Shown here piece after piece: positions 34,714 through 44,100 of a stretch of 64,000 bases of DNA; position 1 is the stretch's first letter; each line of letters starts with the position of its first letter. Below the pieces are notes generated by a model, which had not been told where the DNA came from, searched no databases, and worked only from the letters and a program-made list of their open reading frames with translations. The DNA is taken from NCBI GenBank assembly GCA_002483445.1, contig DLHY01000059.1, positions 1 through 64,000 of the forward strand, read 5' to 3'. Origin of the DNA: Blastocatellia bacterium UBA7656 (GTDB taxonomy: Bacteria > Acidobacteriota > Blastocatellia > UBA7656). The position numbers and the translations under genes were made by a program.

Positions 34714-36143
34714 TGATAGGCAGCGTCATTGGCAATTACCGAATTGTAGAAAAACTTGGCGAAGGCGGAATGGGTACGGTCTATCGCGGCATAGACATGA
34801 TGTTGGAGCGCGAAGTGGCGATCAAAGCTCTGCGGGCGGAGTTGACCTCGAACCCTGAACTGGCCGAGCGATTCCGCGCTGAAGCCGTGACGCTGGCCAA
34901 ACTCAATCATCCGAATATCGCCACGCTTCACACTTTCTTCCGTCAGGGCAACGAATTCTTCATGGTGATGGAATTCGTCCGGGGAGAACCGCTCGACGAC
35001 TTTCTCCGCCGCGCGGGAGCTATGGCAGTCGAGCGCGCCGTGACTTTGTTTTGTCAGGCTCTCGAAGGCATAGGCCACGCTCATTCGCTCGGCGTCATTC
35101 ACCGCGACATCAAGCCTGCAAACATGATGATTGCGGTTAACGGATCGATGAAGGTAATGGACTTCGGCATAGCCCGCGTGCTTGGAACGTCGAGGATGAC
35201 CCGACAGGGCAACATAGTCGGCACGATTGAATACATGTCGCCTGAAGCCATACAGGGCTACGATGTCGATGCGCGCTCGGATATCTATTCGCTCGGCCTG
35301 CTGCTTTTTGAAATGCTGACGGGTCGCCTTCCTTTCGTGGCCGATTCAGAATTCAAGATGATGATGGCGCAGATTCAGCAGGCTCCGCCTCCGCCTCGAT
35401 CTTTCGCGCCGCACGTTCCTCTGGCCATCGAGCAGGCCATCATGCGCTCGCTGGCCAAAAATCCTGATGCGCGATTTCAGAGCGTGATCGAGTTTCGTCA
35501 GGCGTTGGAGATGGGGCTGCGCGGCAGCACGGTTGCCACAGTGAGCGCGCCTCCGGCTATGCCGCCGACGCGAATGGGCGCTTCTCCTGGCGCTCCGCGC
35601 GCATTCGAGGGAGCGATGAATCCGACTCGTATGGCCGCCGACCCGCAGGCCATGACTCCGACCATGGAGCTTCCAGCAAGTCAAACATGGCCGCCTCAGC
35701 AGATGGCTACGCCGCCTTCTTCATATCCGCAGTACACGCAGCCGCAGTATCCGCAGACTCCGCCATTCGGGCAGCCGGTCGTGTCTTCGAGCGGTTTTAA
35801 CTGGAAGCCTTTCGCCATCGCCGCCGTCGTTGTGGTTCTGCTCGCCGCCGGGGCGTTTGCTGTTTTGAATTTTATGAAAAAGGATCCTCCGACGAAGCCT
35901 CCGGCGGTTGAGAATACGCTTGCACCTCCGCCTACTCAGACATCGCCGCCTCCGCCCGCATCGACTCAGCCTGTGATTCAGCCGCTCCCCAGCGACGGGA
36001 AGCGGGAGAATGTAGTCACGCCTCCGCCTCAGACGGCCGATAACACTGACGCAGGGAAGAAACCACAGGGCAGAAGAAACGATGCTGCGGCTCGCGAGCG
36101 AGAGCGCAAACGCCGGGAAGCCAAGAGGCTCCTCGATCAGTAA
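34713..36143 (+). CDS. Membrane Ser/Thr protein kinase
   Basis: Kinase domain at about 9-270 with all key residues: LGEGGMGTVY, Lys38, Glu57, HRDIKPAN with Asp132, DFG with Asp150, SPEAIQG. A Pro/Met/Gln-rich linker follows to a membrane helix (about 368-391) and a short outer tail rich in Pro and Thr, ending with a basic region. It is a close paralog of the kinase at 37318 over the whole catalytic part, but the tails differ. The gene begins inside the stop of the PP2C gene. Confidence 0.88.
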   Translation: MIGSVIGNYRIVEKLGEGGMGTVYRGIDMMLEREVAIKALRAELTSNPELAERFRAEAVTLAKLNHPNIATLHTFFRQGNEFFMVMEFVRGEPLDDFLRRAGAMAVERAVTLFCQALEGIGHAHSLGVIHRDIKPANMMIAVNGSMKVMDFGIARVLGTSRMTRQGNIVGTIEYMSPEAIQGYDVDARSDIYSLGLLLFEMLTGRLPFVADSEFKMMMAQIQQAPPPPRSFAPHVPLAIEQAIMRSLAKNPDARFQSVIEFRQALEMGLRGSTVATVSAPPAMPPTRMGASPGAPRAFEGAMNPTRMAADPQAMTPTMELPASQTWPPQQMATPPSSYPQYTQPQYPQTPPFGQPVVSSSGFNWKPFAIAAVVVVLLAAGAFAVLNFMKKDPPTKPPAVENTLAPPPTQTSPPPPASTQPVIQPLPSDGKRENVVTPPPQTADNTDAGKKPQGRRNDAAARERERKRREAKRLLDQ

Positions 36144-36162
36144 AATGTTTGGAGTAAACGTG

Positions 36163-37299
36163 ATGACAAAGCAATACAAATCGCAAAACTCATCATTGAA
36201 ATCATCGATCTGCCTGGCTGCTGTTATTTCGTTTCTGGCGGCGGCCTTCGCGCTGGCTCAATCGCAGCCCAAGCCGCCTTATGATAAAGACAAGCTTATA
36301 AAAGTAGTTCAACTCAATGCTCTGACTACTAAGGAAATCGTCGAGGCAGTAAGCGGTCGCGGAGTCGATTTCAAAGTCACTCCCGACGTGGAAGCGGAAT
36401 TCCGTCAGGCTGGCGCGCGGCCTGAGCTTATCGATGCGTTGCGCAAAAATTATCGCGCGCCCGCAGGTAAAAACACAGGCACAAGTTCGTCTACGCCTTC
36501 CACGTCCAAGCCTCCGACTGCCGTGCCTCCGGGACCGCCGCTCTCGAAGGTTGAAATCGTTTCAATGCTTCGCAGCGGAGAGTCGTCCGATAGAGTCGAG
36601 CAAATCGTGGATGTTCGCGGAGTGAATTTCACGCCTACGCCTGAAACCTCGCGCGAGATAGCCGCAGCAGGCGGCAGTCGCTCGCTGCTCGGCGCTATCA
36701 CACTGCGCGCTTCGTCGAAACCGACGCCGCCAAATAATCCTTCCAATCCGCCGCGCACGACTATAGACAAAGGCGGGCCTGTAGCCGCGCCGGATTATGA
36801 CGACCTGAATTATCAGGCGATAGCGGCGATGAAAGCCAATAACGCGGCTGAAGCTGCGCGACTGCTTCAGCAGGCCATCCGCGCGGAGCCGAACAAGCCT
36901 CTGGCTTATAAACTGATGGGATTCGTTCAGATTTACGGCTATCGAAACATCAGCGGGGCGGAGCAGAATTTCCGCGCCTCGCTCGACCGTGACGGCGCAG
37001 CGGTCTTTCAGGTCTATCACGATCACGATGGGATGTTTCAATCTTATTGCCAGGGCGCGCTCACCATCACCAGATCGGGGGTGGCCTTCAAGGGCAATGA
37101 CGGCAAGGACGCATTCGAGGTCACGGATGCCTCGATAAAAGAGGCGTCGCTCAATGATCTGGTCGGCGCGCGGTTCGGAGGGTTTCACATCAAGGTGCGC
37201 GAGGGCGGGAAAGGCAAGTCGAAGAATTTCAACTTCGCTCCGGCGACACAGCAACCGGCTGAGTCGAATTTGATCATAAACCTCATCCGAAGCTATTAG
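36163..37299 (+). CDS. Secreted repeat protein of unknown function between two kinases
   Basis: I do not know a function. A signal peptide (about 1-32) is followed by two related blocks of roughly 55 residues with the pattern V-x-x-RGVxFxxTPxxxxE-x-R-x-A-G (at about 60-110 and 150-205), separated by a Pro/Thr linker; the pattern recurs in other acidobacterial proteins as far as I recall. A helical TPR-like segment (about 245-285) and a beta-rich end complete it. ATG 36163 is chosen because GGAG (36151-36154) lies 8 nt upstream. It is co-directional with, and closely spaced to, kinases on both sides, so it may be an extracytoplasmic partner. Confidence 0.6.
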   Translation: MTKQYKSQNSSLKSSICLAAVISFLAAAFALAQSQPKPPYDKDKLIKVVQLNALTTKEIVEAVSGRGVDFKVTPDVEAEFRQAGARPELIDALRKNYRAPAGKNTGTSSSTPSTSKPPTAVPPGPPLSKVEIVSMLRSGESSDRVEQIVDVRGVNFTPTPETSREIAAAGGSRSLLGAITLRASSKPTPPNNPSNPPRTTIDKGGPVAAPDYDDLNYQAIAAMKANNAAEAARLLQQAIRAEPNKPLAYKLMGFVQIYGYRNISGAEQNFRASLDRDGAAVFQVYHDHDGMFQSYCQGALTITRSGVAFKGNDGKDAFEVTDASIKEASLNDLVGARFGGFHIKVREGGKGKSKNFNFAPATQQPAESNLIINLIRSY

Positions 37300-37317
37300 G
37301 CTGTGGAGGAAATCATA

Positions 37318-38979
37318 ATGATAGGCACAATGGTCGGAAGTTATCAGATCACCGAAAAGATCGGTGAAGGCGGAATGGGCGCGGTCTTTCGCGGCATCGA
37401 CGTTATGCTCGAACGCGAAGTGGCGATCAAGATGCTCCGTCCCGAACTCGCCAGTCAGCCCCAGGTAGTCGAGCGGTTCCGCTCCGAAGCTGTCACCCTC
37501 GCCAAACTCAATCATCCAAACATAGCGACTCTCTACAGCTTTCTGCGACAAGGCGATCACTTCTTCATGGTGATGGAATTCGTCAAGGGAGAAACGCTCG
37601 ATGATATGGTGCGCCGACTCGGCGCGATGCCCGTCGAGCGCGCAGTCACGCTCTTTTGTCAGGCGCTTGAAGGAATCGAACACGCGCACAAGATGGGAAT
37701 CATTCACCGCGATATCAAGCCTGCAAACATGATGCTGGCCGAAGATGGCGCTCTCAAAGTGATGGACTTCGGCATAGCCCGCGTGCTTGGAACGGCGAGA
37801 CTGACCCGCCAGGGGAGCGTGGTCGGCACGATTGAGTACATGTCGCCTGAACAGGTTCGCGGCGAAGAGGGAGACGCGCGCTCGGACATTTACTCTCTCG
37901 GCATTTTATTTTACGAGATGCTCACGGGCCGCGTGCCTTTTCACAGCACCTCAGAATTCGCTTTGATGAAAGCGCAGATCGAAGACCCGCCGCCTCCTCC
38001 TCGCGGCTTTGCGCCGCACATCCCGATTCCGATTGAACAGGCCATCATGCGCTCGCTTGCCAAGAAGCCCGAAGCGCGATTTCAAAGCGGAGGCGAATTC
38101 CGCGACGCGGTTCTTCGGAAAACCGGAACGACAGGCAGCCGTCCCATTCAGGCCGCGCCTTTGCCTGTTGCCAGTCATCCGATCGGCGGCGTTTCGCCTT
38201 CAGCGTCTACGCAACACGGCACAATGCAGTTTGGGGCGGTTGGCACGCGCCCCGAAGGAGCAGGGATCGGAACGCCTTCGGGCGAGCATCTGAAAGAAAC
38301 AAGGATGGGAGGCAATTCGATGATGCCTCCTGCTTTTCCCGGAGATGAGAGAGAGACTCGCCTCTCCAATGCGGTGCCTCAAGCTTATGCGACAAGGCCG
38401 GAGCATTATTACCAGACCGGGCCTCAGAAGGCTTCGTTTTTCGCGCGCCTCAACTGGAAGCACTACGCCGGAGCGGGAGCCGCTTTGCTCGTGCTGCTGG
38501 TCGCTCCGTTCGTGATAATAGCTGGCCTCAAACGCGGTCAGGCCGACGCGCCCGTTCAGCAATTAAACCCTCCGCCATCTCAGACGACGGAAGAGCAAAC
38601 TCCGCCTCCTTCTCAGCCGCAGGATCAGGTCACGCCCCTGCCTTCTCAGGAAGCAGGAGTGCCGCCCGCTGATCCCGCGAATCCCGGCTCTACAAAAGCT
38701 CGCCCGCGCGATAATACCAGCGACAGGGCAGAGCAGCCTCCGAACTATACGGAGACCGCTCCTCCGCCGACCGCTGTGACTCCGCCTCCTCAGCCGCCTC
38801 CGCCTGTGAAGAGCGAAGCCTCGACGCCTCCTAAAGAAACTGAGAAGAAAGAGGTAGCGAAGAAAGAGGAAGAGAAAAAAGAGGAGAAGAAGAAGAAAGG
38901 TGGCGGAGTCGGCGGATTCTTCAAGAAGATATTAGGCGGCGGCGACGAGAAGAAAGAAGAGAAGAAGAAAAAACCCTGA
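37318..38979 (+). CDS. Membrane Ser/Thr protein kinase with Pro-rich and basic tail
   Basis: Catalytic part (about 9-270) complete: IGEGGMGAVF, Lys38, HRDIKPAN with Asp132, DFG with Asp150, SPEQVRG. Linker, membrane helix (about 380-403), then an outer tail of Pro/Thr/Gln and a very Lys/Glu-rich end (about 495-553). Most of the first 270 residues match the kinase at 34713, indicating duplication. The start is ATG 37318, with GGAGGA 8 nt upstream; an upstream GTG at 37303 lies inside that ribosome-binding site. The tail could bind cell-wall or acidic surface polymers, which is only a guess. Confidence 0.88.
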   Translation: MIGTMVGSYQITEKIGEGGMGAVFRGIDVMLEREVAIKMLRPELASQPQVVERFRSEAVTLAKLNHPNIATLYSFLRQGDHFFMVMEFVKGETLDDMVRRLGAMPVERAVTLFCQALEGIEHAHKMGIIHRDIKPANMMLAEDGALKVMDFGIARVLGTARLTRQGSVVGTIEYMSPEQVRGEEGDARSDIYSLGILFYEMLTGRVPFHSTSEFALMKAQIEDPPPPPRGFAPHIPIPIEQAIMRSLAKKPEARFQSGGEFRDAVLRKTGTTGSRPIQAAPLPVASHPIGGVSPSASTQHGTMQFGAVGTRPEGAGIGTPSGEHLKETRMGGNSMMPPAFPGDERETRLSNAVPQAYATRPEHYYQTGPQKASFFARLNWKHYAGAGAALLVLLVAPFVIIAGLKRGQADAPVQQLNPPPSQTTEEQTPPPSQPQDQVTPLPSQEAGVPPADPANPGSTKARPRDNTSDRAEQPPNYTETAPPPTAVTPPPQPPPPVKSEASTPPKETEKKEVAKKEEEKKEEKKKKGGGVGGFFKKILGGGDEKKEEKKKKP

Positions 38980-39024
38980 CCTCGCGATGAGGGCTGATAG
39001 TTCAGCCCTCATTCATACTCTGCT

Positions 39025-40419
39025 TCATTCCAGTTCCACGATTTCCTGATAAGTCGGTATCACCGCATTCCATCCCATCTCTTTTTCCACGCGGTCGCGC
39101 AGAGCCTGGGCCGCATCAGGCTCTCCATGAATTATGAACGTTTTTTTCGGCGGACGACGAAAGCCCGCGAGCCAGCGCATTATCTCCGAGGCGTCGGCGT
39201 GCGCTGAAAGACTTCCGACACTTTCTATCGCGGCTCGCGCCTGAATCACCTGACCGTGAATTTTTATTTCTTCTTCCCCATTCAACAACCTGCGCCCGCG
39301 CGTGCCTGCTGCCTGAAATCCGACGAAGATGACTGTGTTCGCGGGGTCGGGCAGAAAACGGGCCAGATGATGCAGCACTCTGCCGCCTGTCGCCATACCC
39401 GAAGCTGAAATTATTATGGCCGGACCGCTCTGCTCGTCCAAAGCCTTCGATCCGTTGCGGCCCTGAACCAGAGAAAAATTTTTCGTGGCCAGCGCATTCC
39501 GTTTGACGCGTTCGAACCGATGCATATCGAAATCGTGTTCGCCCTTATGTTTCACATATAACTTCGTAGCTGAAACGCCCATGGGCGAATCAACTGCAAC
39601 CGGAAGCACAGGGATGCGGCCCTCGTCTTCAAGCTCGCGCAGGTAGTATATGAGCAGTTGCGTGCGGCCAACGGCGAAGGCTGGAATGATGACTTTACCC
39701 TTGCGCTCGACGGTAGCGTTTATGATTTCAGCGAGGCGATCTTTAGGATCAGTCTCGTCGTGCAACCGATTGCCGTAGGTCGATTCGACGAGCAGATAAT
39801 CCGCTTCTTCCGCCTGAGCCGGGTCGTTGAGAATAGGCTCATCGTACCTGCCGAGGTCGCCCGAAAAAACGACTTTGACTGCCGCGCGCCCGCGCTCCGT
39901 TATCATCATCTCGACGAAACTCGAACCGAGTATATGGCCCGCAGGAACGAAGCGCGCGCTCAAGAATTTGCTCAACCTGAAGTCTGTGTCGAACTCGACG
40001 CCCTGAATCTGGCGCAGCGCGGCGCGGGCATCCGATTCATTATAGAGAGGGAGAGCAGGATGGTGTTTCGAGAAGCCTTTTCGGTTGGCGTAGTCGGCGT
40101 CTTCTTCCTGAATCCTCGCCGAATCGGGCAGCATGATTTCCAGAAGATCAGCCGTCGATTGAGTGCAATAGACAGGGCCGGTGAAACCGTCTCTCGTGAG
40201 TCGCGGCAGATAGCCCGTGTGATCGATGTGCGCGTGGGTAAGTATCACCCAGCCTATCGAGGCCGGATTCAGGGGAAGCTTCGCCCAGTTGCGCTCACGC
40301 AGTTCTTTCATCCCCTGAAACAATCCGCAATCGATCATCACTCGGCTGCCGCCGGCTTCGACAACATATTTCGACCCGGTGACGGTGCCGGTCGCTCCCA
40401 GGAATTGAATCGTCGCCAT
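39025..40419 (-). CDS. Metallo-beta-lactamase/beta-CASP RNA nuclease
   Basis: Zinc-dependent nuclease of the beta-CASP group (CPSF/Ysh1-like), expected to process or degrade RNA. The MBL core is clear: MIDCGLFQG, then THAHIDHTGYLP (HxHxDH), GDLGRYDEPIL, and the beta-CASP insertion. The C-terminal part has SASGMATGGRVLHHL, FVGFQAAGTRGR, and SAHADASEIMRWL with IIHGEPDAAQALRD, the RNA-specificity domain. At 464 residues it is full length. It is transcribed towards the kinase gene with only 45 bp between stops. Confidence 0.9.
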   Translation of the reverse strand: MATIQFLGATGTVTGSKYVVEAGGSRVMIDCGLFQGMKELRERNWAKLPLNPASIGWVILTHAHIDHTGYLPRLTRDGFTGPVYCTQSTADLLEIMLPDSARIQEEDADYANRKGFSKHHPALPLYNESDARAALRQIQGVEFDTDFRLSKFLSARFVPAGHILGSSFVEMMITERGRAAVKVVFSGDLGRYDEPILNDPAQAEEADYLLVESTYGNRLHDETDPKDRLAEIINATVERKGKVIIPAFAVGRTQLLIYYLRELEDEGRIPVLPVAVDSPMGVSATKLYVKHKGEHDFDMHRFERVKRNALATKNFSLVQGRNGSKALDEQSGPAIIISASGMATGGRVLHHLARFLPDPANTVIFVGFQAAGTRGRRLLNGEEEIKIHGQVIQARAAIESVGSLSAHADASEIMRWLAGFRRPPKKTFIIHGEPDAAQALRDRVEKEMGWNAVIPTYQEIVELE

Positions 40420-40459
40420 AATGCGGCCACACTACCAGATCGCCTTTATCGGCGGCAAG

Positions 40460-40537
40460 TTGTCCTTTGTCATTGGTCATTCGTCCTTTGTTTGTCAATC
40501 AGAATCGACGGGCGAAAAGCAAAGGACAAAAGAAAGA
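40460..40537. repeat. Heptamer-array hairpin, partly decayed (unit like GTCCTTT)
   Basis: Left side GTCCTTT, GTCATTG, GTCATTC, GTCCTTT, GTTTGTC; right side GCAAAGGACAAAAG. The arms pair imperfectly. It lies between the beta-CASP nuclease gene and the TetR regulator. Confidence 0.7.
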
Positions 40538-40564
40538 ATTGACAGCCGACGGAACCTTGTTATA

Positions 40565-40579
40565 CTTAACATCGTTAAG
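40565..40579. promoter_or_regulatory. Predicted TetR operator upstream of the regulator gene
   Basis: CTTAACATCGTTAAG is a perfect palindrome (6-bp arms, 3-bp centre). A related half-site CTGTTAA lies 10 bp further, and the same TTAACxxxGTTAA motif recurs after the TetR gene. TTGTTATACT just upstream could include a -10 box, so binding would block it. Confidence 0.6.
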
Positions 40580-40607
40580 CGAAATGACACTGTTAAACGG
40601 CTGAGAT

Positions 40608-41252
40608 ATGACATCGAGAGACAGGCGCGAGCGCGAAAAAGAAGCATTGCGGCAGGAGATACTTGACGCGGCGAGGGATCTTTTCGTTCAGGAAGGATAT
40701 GAAAACGTCTCCATGCGACGGATAGCCGAAAAGATAGACTACTCGCCGACGACTATTTATCTTTATTTCGAAGACAAGGCCGATCTGCTCTTTCACATCT
40801 GCGAAGAGACATTCACCAAGCTGGTGACGAAGGGCGAAAAGATTCTGGCCGAAAAGACCGACCCGCTGACTAAAGTGAAGAGGATAGGGCGCAACTACAT
40901 CGAGTTCGGACTCAAGCACCCGAATCATTACAAAGTGACTTTCATGGTTCAGCACTCACACGACGAGTTGAAAGAGCGATACGAAAACTCGATGGGTCAT
41001 CGCGCCTTCGAACTCCTGCGGTCGAGCGTCGAGGAGTGCATCAAAACAGGCATTTTTCGGAAAGTCGATCCAGGCATGGCCAGTCAGGCTCTCTGGGCCG
41101 GGGTGCATGGCATAACTTCGCTTCTGATCGCCAAGCCGCTTTTTCCCTGGGTCGAGAAGCAGAAGACCATCGACCTTGTGCTTGACTCACTATGCGCCGG
41201 ATTGTCGAAGGACAAAAAAAAGTCGGGGGCGGCGAAACCTGCGAGGGCCTGA
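40608..41252 (+). CDS. TetR/AcrR-family transcriptional regulator
   Basis: A dimeric repressor that normally responds to a small ligand. The N-terminal helix-turn-helix (about 15-60: ILDAARDLFVQEGYENVSMR then RIAEKIDYSPTTIYLYFEDK) is a textbook TetR domain; the C-terminal 150 residues form the ligand pocket and dimer interface, with a TetR_C-like segment near residues 115-190. Length 214 is normal. Palindromic sites of the same sequence on both sides of the gene suggest it controls itself and genes downstream. The effector cannot be predicted. Confidence 0.88.
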   Translation: MTSRDRREREKEALRQEILDAARDLFVQEGYENVSMRRIAEKIDYSPTTIYLYFEDKADLLFHICEETFTKLVTKGEKILAEKTDPLTKVKRIGRNYIEFGLKHPNHYKVTFMVQHSHDELKERYENSMGHRAFELLRSSVEECIKTGIFRKVDPGMASQALWAGVHGITSLLIAKPLFPWVEKQKTIDLVLDSLCAGLSKDKKKSGAAKPARA

Positions 41253-41276
41253 CGGCGTATTTTTTTTCGAAAACCG

Positions 41277-41309
41277 CTTAACACTGTTAAATGTTTCAGC
41301 AGTGTTAAG
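41277..41309. promoter_or_regulatory. Second predicted TetR operator pair
   Basis: CTTAACACTGTTAA (TTAAC-ACT-GTTAA) followed at 41300-41309 by the inverted CAGTGTTAAG, so the region can also form a 10-bp-stem hairpin. Same motif as upstream of the TetR gene. It could control the small secreted protein or act on the regulator itself. Confidence 0.55.
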
Positions 41310-41465
41310 AAAGCGAACGGCTGATGGCATCGCTGGCGCGACGAAACCGGGCTTCGGCGAGGTCATCAGACAGGGATTGAAAGGCAGAGGAGTCAAACGA
41401 AAATGATCATCGGATGGCGGGTTCAACCGATGACTATTCACTTGTTGATTTGAAAGGAGTCAGTC

Positions 41466-41819
41466 ATGAAAAAACTCAGTTCATTGTTTCTTGCAATCGT
41501 TCTCGTAATGGGATTGGGCTTTGCGTCCTTCGCGTCGGGCAAGGAAATGAAGCGATCAATAACTATCAACCTTGACGCGAAGATGGGCGGGCAGGTTCTC
41601 GAAAAAGGGACATATACAGTGAAGTACGTCGAGGGCGAAGACGGCGAGATGGTTTTCCTCAAAGGCAGCCGCGAAGTGGTCAAGCTTCCCTACAAGACCA
41701 CGAAACTGGGCAAAGTTGCGTCTGAAAACGCTGTCATACTCAAGGCCAATTCCGATGGCTCGTACTCAATCAAGCGCATAGAGATAAAAGGCACCGACAC
41801 AGCCATCTCTTTTGAATGA
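41466..41819 (+). CDS. Small secreted protein of unknown function
   Basis: A 117-residue protein with a clear signal peptide (about 1-23, cleaved near FASFASGKE). The mature part is beta-rich (repeated strand patterns around ITINLDAKMGG, GTYTVKYV, VVKLPYKTT, YSIKRIEIKG) and small, like secreted proteins often seen in acidobacteria. AAAGGAG at 41453-41459 makes the start secure. A strong terminator follows. The gene is preceded by the TetR operator motif and so may be regulated by the neighbouring repressor. Confidence 0.65.
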   Translation: MKKLSSLFLAIVLVMGLGFASFASGKEMKRSITINLDAKMGGQVLEKGTYTVKYVEGEDGEMVFLKGSREVVKLPYKTTKLGKVASENAVILKANSDGSYSIKRIEIKGTDTAISFE

Positions 41820-41841
41820 GACGAAACGCATAGCCAATTAG

Positions 41842-41898
41842 GGGCAGTCGCTCATTATCCGCCTGAGATGGATAATGAGCGACTGCCCGATTTTTTTT
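41842..41898 (+). terminator. Rho-independent terminator
   Basis: A 19-bp perfect stem (41842-41860 with 41870-41888), 9-nt loop, followed by eight T at 41891-41898. It ends the small secreted gene. Confidence 0.93.
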
Positions 41899-41995
41899 GT
41901 CGAATGTGGGAAAACAATTTCCCGATAGCGGACACCGCAGGTGACAGGGAGGTTCGAGAGAGCGAACCGAAACAGTTCGCAAATCAGGGAATGAC

Positions 41996-42030
41996 TTGAT
42001 TTGAAGTTTGATACTTGAAATCTGAGATCG
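41996..42030. repeat. Possible decayed heptamer array
   Basis: TTGAAGT, TTGATAC, TTGAAAT, CTGAGAT in 7-nt steps, without a matching inverted arm. The remaining gap from here to 42269 has no other recognisable content. Confidence 0.35.
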
Positions 42031-42269
42031 AAGAAAAGTGTTGGCACAGAGCTTGATGGATGAATCGAGCGTCTATGGCCAAATAGAGTTGGGAGGGTCT
42101 GCGGGAGCGTGTACACTTGGAGGGCGAGAATCCAGAAGGATTCAAACCGTTGAAATTTAATGAAACGCAGGTCGGAAAGAAGTCGTATTGGCCTTTTGAT
42201 CGCCAGTAGACAGATCGAAATTAAACACAGTGGCCGATTCCCACAAGCCGCTGATTTGAGAGGATTGCT

Positions 42270-44075
42270 ATGATCTCAGTTTTAAACAAATCTCCTAGGT
42301 TGGGCCGCGGGTTTGCGGCGATTTCTCTTGCGGTAGCGATTGGCCTAAGCGCGCCGATTTCCGTTTTCGCTCAGGATGCGCGCGAAGGAATTGTCGCCCG
42401 TACTCCTCAGCAAAAGAGCGAAACGGAGCAAAGCGCCGCTGAAAAGGCTCAGAATCAGACTCAGCAGAATCCTATAACTCAACCGCTCGCTCTCTCGCCC
42501 GATGTTTCGAGCCAGAGGGTAGGCGTCGATGAAAACAACAAGCAACTGCTCACGCTTCAGGAAGTGATCGCCTTGGCATTGCAGAACAATCTCGACATAG
42601 AGCAGTTCCGTCAGAGCGTGCAGATAGCTCAGTACAATCTGTTCTCGCTTTATGGTTTTTACGATGTCACGTCAGGAACGGAGACTGGCTTTCGCAATTC
42701 GATAACGCCGTCTGCTAATATCTTCAGCGGCGCTGACACATCGGGCGCATTCAGCAACAAAACGCTCTACTACAACTTCACCACCTCTCAGCAGATTCAG
42801 CGCACTGGCGCAAACTACCTCATCGAGTTTGACAACTCGCGCACGAAGACGAGTTCGATTGCTTCGACCCTCAATCCGCAATACTCCAATACTCTCACCT
42901 TAACTTTTATTCAGCCGTTGATGCGCAACTTCTCGATAGACGCGAACCGGCGCGCGATTCAGGTGGGAAAGAAATCGCTCGATCTGTCAGACAGCCAGTT
43001 CCGTCAGACGGTCATCAACATAATCAATTCCGTGCAGCGCGCTTACTGGGATCTGGTTTTCGCAATAGATGCCGAAAAAATCGCGCGCGACAACGTCCGG
43101 CTCGCGCGCCAGCAACTCGAAAACAATCAGAAAATGGTCGAAGCCGGTACGCTCGCTCCCATAGAGCTTCGCTCGACCGAAGCGCAGTTGGAGCAGAACA
43201 AGGGCAATGTGATAGTAGCGCTTCAGGGCATCACGACGGCTGAGAATGCGCTCAAGGGTCTCGTACTCAAAGACCCGAATGACAAAATGTGGAATGCTGT
43301 GCTGATTCCCACAGACAAGCCTGACCTGGCGCAGGCGACATTCAATCTTCAAGAGTCGAGCGCGCTTGCTCTTAAGAATCGCCCTGAGCTCGATCAACTC
43401 CGGCTGCAGAGCGAACAGAAGGATATCGACATCAAGTTTTATAAGAATCAGCTTAAACCGCAGTTGGATTTCATCGGCATCTACACCAACTCAGGACTTG
43501 CGGGAAGTCCCACTCCTCAGTTGGACAACGATGGCAAGCCTGTCCTGGACGATAACGGCAATCCTGTCCTGAAGAAGGTGAATCCGCAATTCATAGGCGG
43601 GTACGGGCAGTCGATCAAGAATCTCTTCGGGCAGGATTTTCGCACTTATCAGGTAGGCGTGCGAATCAGTTTCCCTTGGCGCAATCGCGCAGCAGAGGCC
43701 AATTATGGACGGACGCTTGCCGAAGCCAAACAGCTTGACGCGCGCCAGCGTCAGATGGTGCAGGATGTTCAGATCGAAGTGCGCAATGCATTGCAGGCTG
43801 TAGAGGCTGCGCGCATGAGATTCGAGGCGGCCCGCGCAGGCGTGATTGCAGCGGACGCGCAGTACAAAGGAGAGCAGGAACGATTCCGCGCAGGGCTTTC
43901 GCAGAACTTCCTCGTGCTTCAGCGCCAGACCGACTTCGCTGTGGCGCGAAGCAATGAACTGCGCGCTTTGACCGATTACAACAAGGCGATAGCCGATCTT
44001 CAGCGCGTTACGGGAATGACGCTCGTGAGCAACAACGTGCAGGTTCAGGCATTGCCCGAAAAAGACAACAAGTAG
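42270..44075 (+). CDS. TolC-family outer-membrane efflux channel
   Basis: Forms the outer-membrane/periplasmic duct of a tripartite exporter. Signal peptide (about 1-34), then two copies of the OEP repeat: LTLQEVIALALQNNLDIEQF near 90 and the partner segment with ALALKNRPELDQLR near 365, with long helices between. At 601 residues it is longer than TolC (about 490); an Asp/Asn-rich insertion near 420-435 (PQLDNDGKPVLDDNGNPVL) is unusual. GAGAGGA precedes ATG 42270. No adaptor or pump is adjacent; the ABC/FtsX/adaptor operon at 56-60 kb is a possible partner. Confidence 0.87.
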   Translation: MISVLNKSPRLGRGFAAISLAVAIGLSAPISVFAQDAREGIVARTPQQKSETEQSAAEKAQNQTQQNPITQPLALSPDVSSQRVGVDENNKQLLTLQEVIALALQNNLDIEQFRQSVQIAQYNLFSLYGFYDVTSGTETGFRNSITPSANIFSGADTSGAFSNKTLYYNFTTSQQIQRTGANYLIEFDNSRTKTSSIASTLNPQYSNTLTLTFIQPLMRNFSIDANRRAIQVGKKSLDLSDSQFRQTVINIINSVQRAYWDLVFAIDAEKIARDNVRLARQQLENNQKMVEAGTLAPIELRSTEAQLEQNKGNVIVALQGITTAENALKGLVLKDPNDKMWNAVLIPTDKPDLAQATFNLQESSALALKNRPELDQLRLQSEQKDIDIKFYKNQLKPQLDFIGIYTNSGLAGSPTPQLDNDGKPVLDDNGNPVLKKVNPQFIGGYGQSIKNLFGQDFRTYQVGVRISFPWRNRAAEANYGRTLAEAKQLDARQRQMVQDVQIEVRNALQAVEAARMRFEAARAGVIAADAQYKGEQERFRAGLSQNFLVLQRQTDFAVARSNELRALTDYNKAIADLQRVTGMTLVSNNVQVQALPEKDNK

Positions 44076-44100
44076 AAATTCTTTTGAAACGAAGCAAAGA

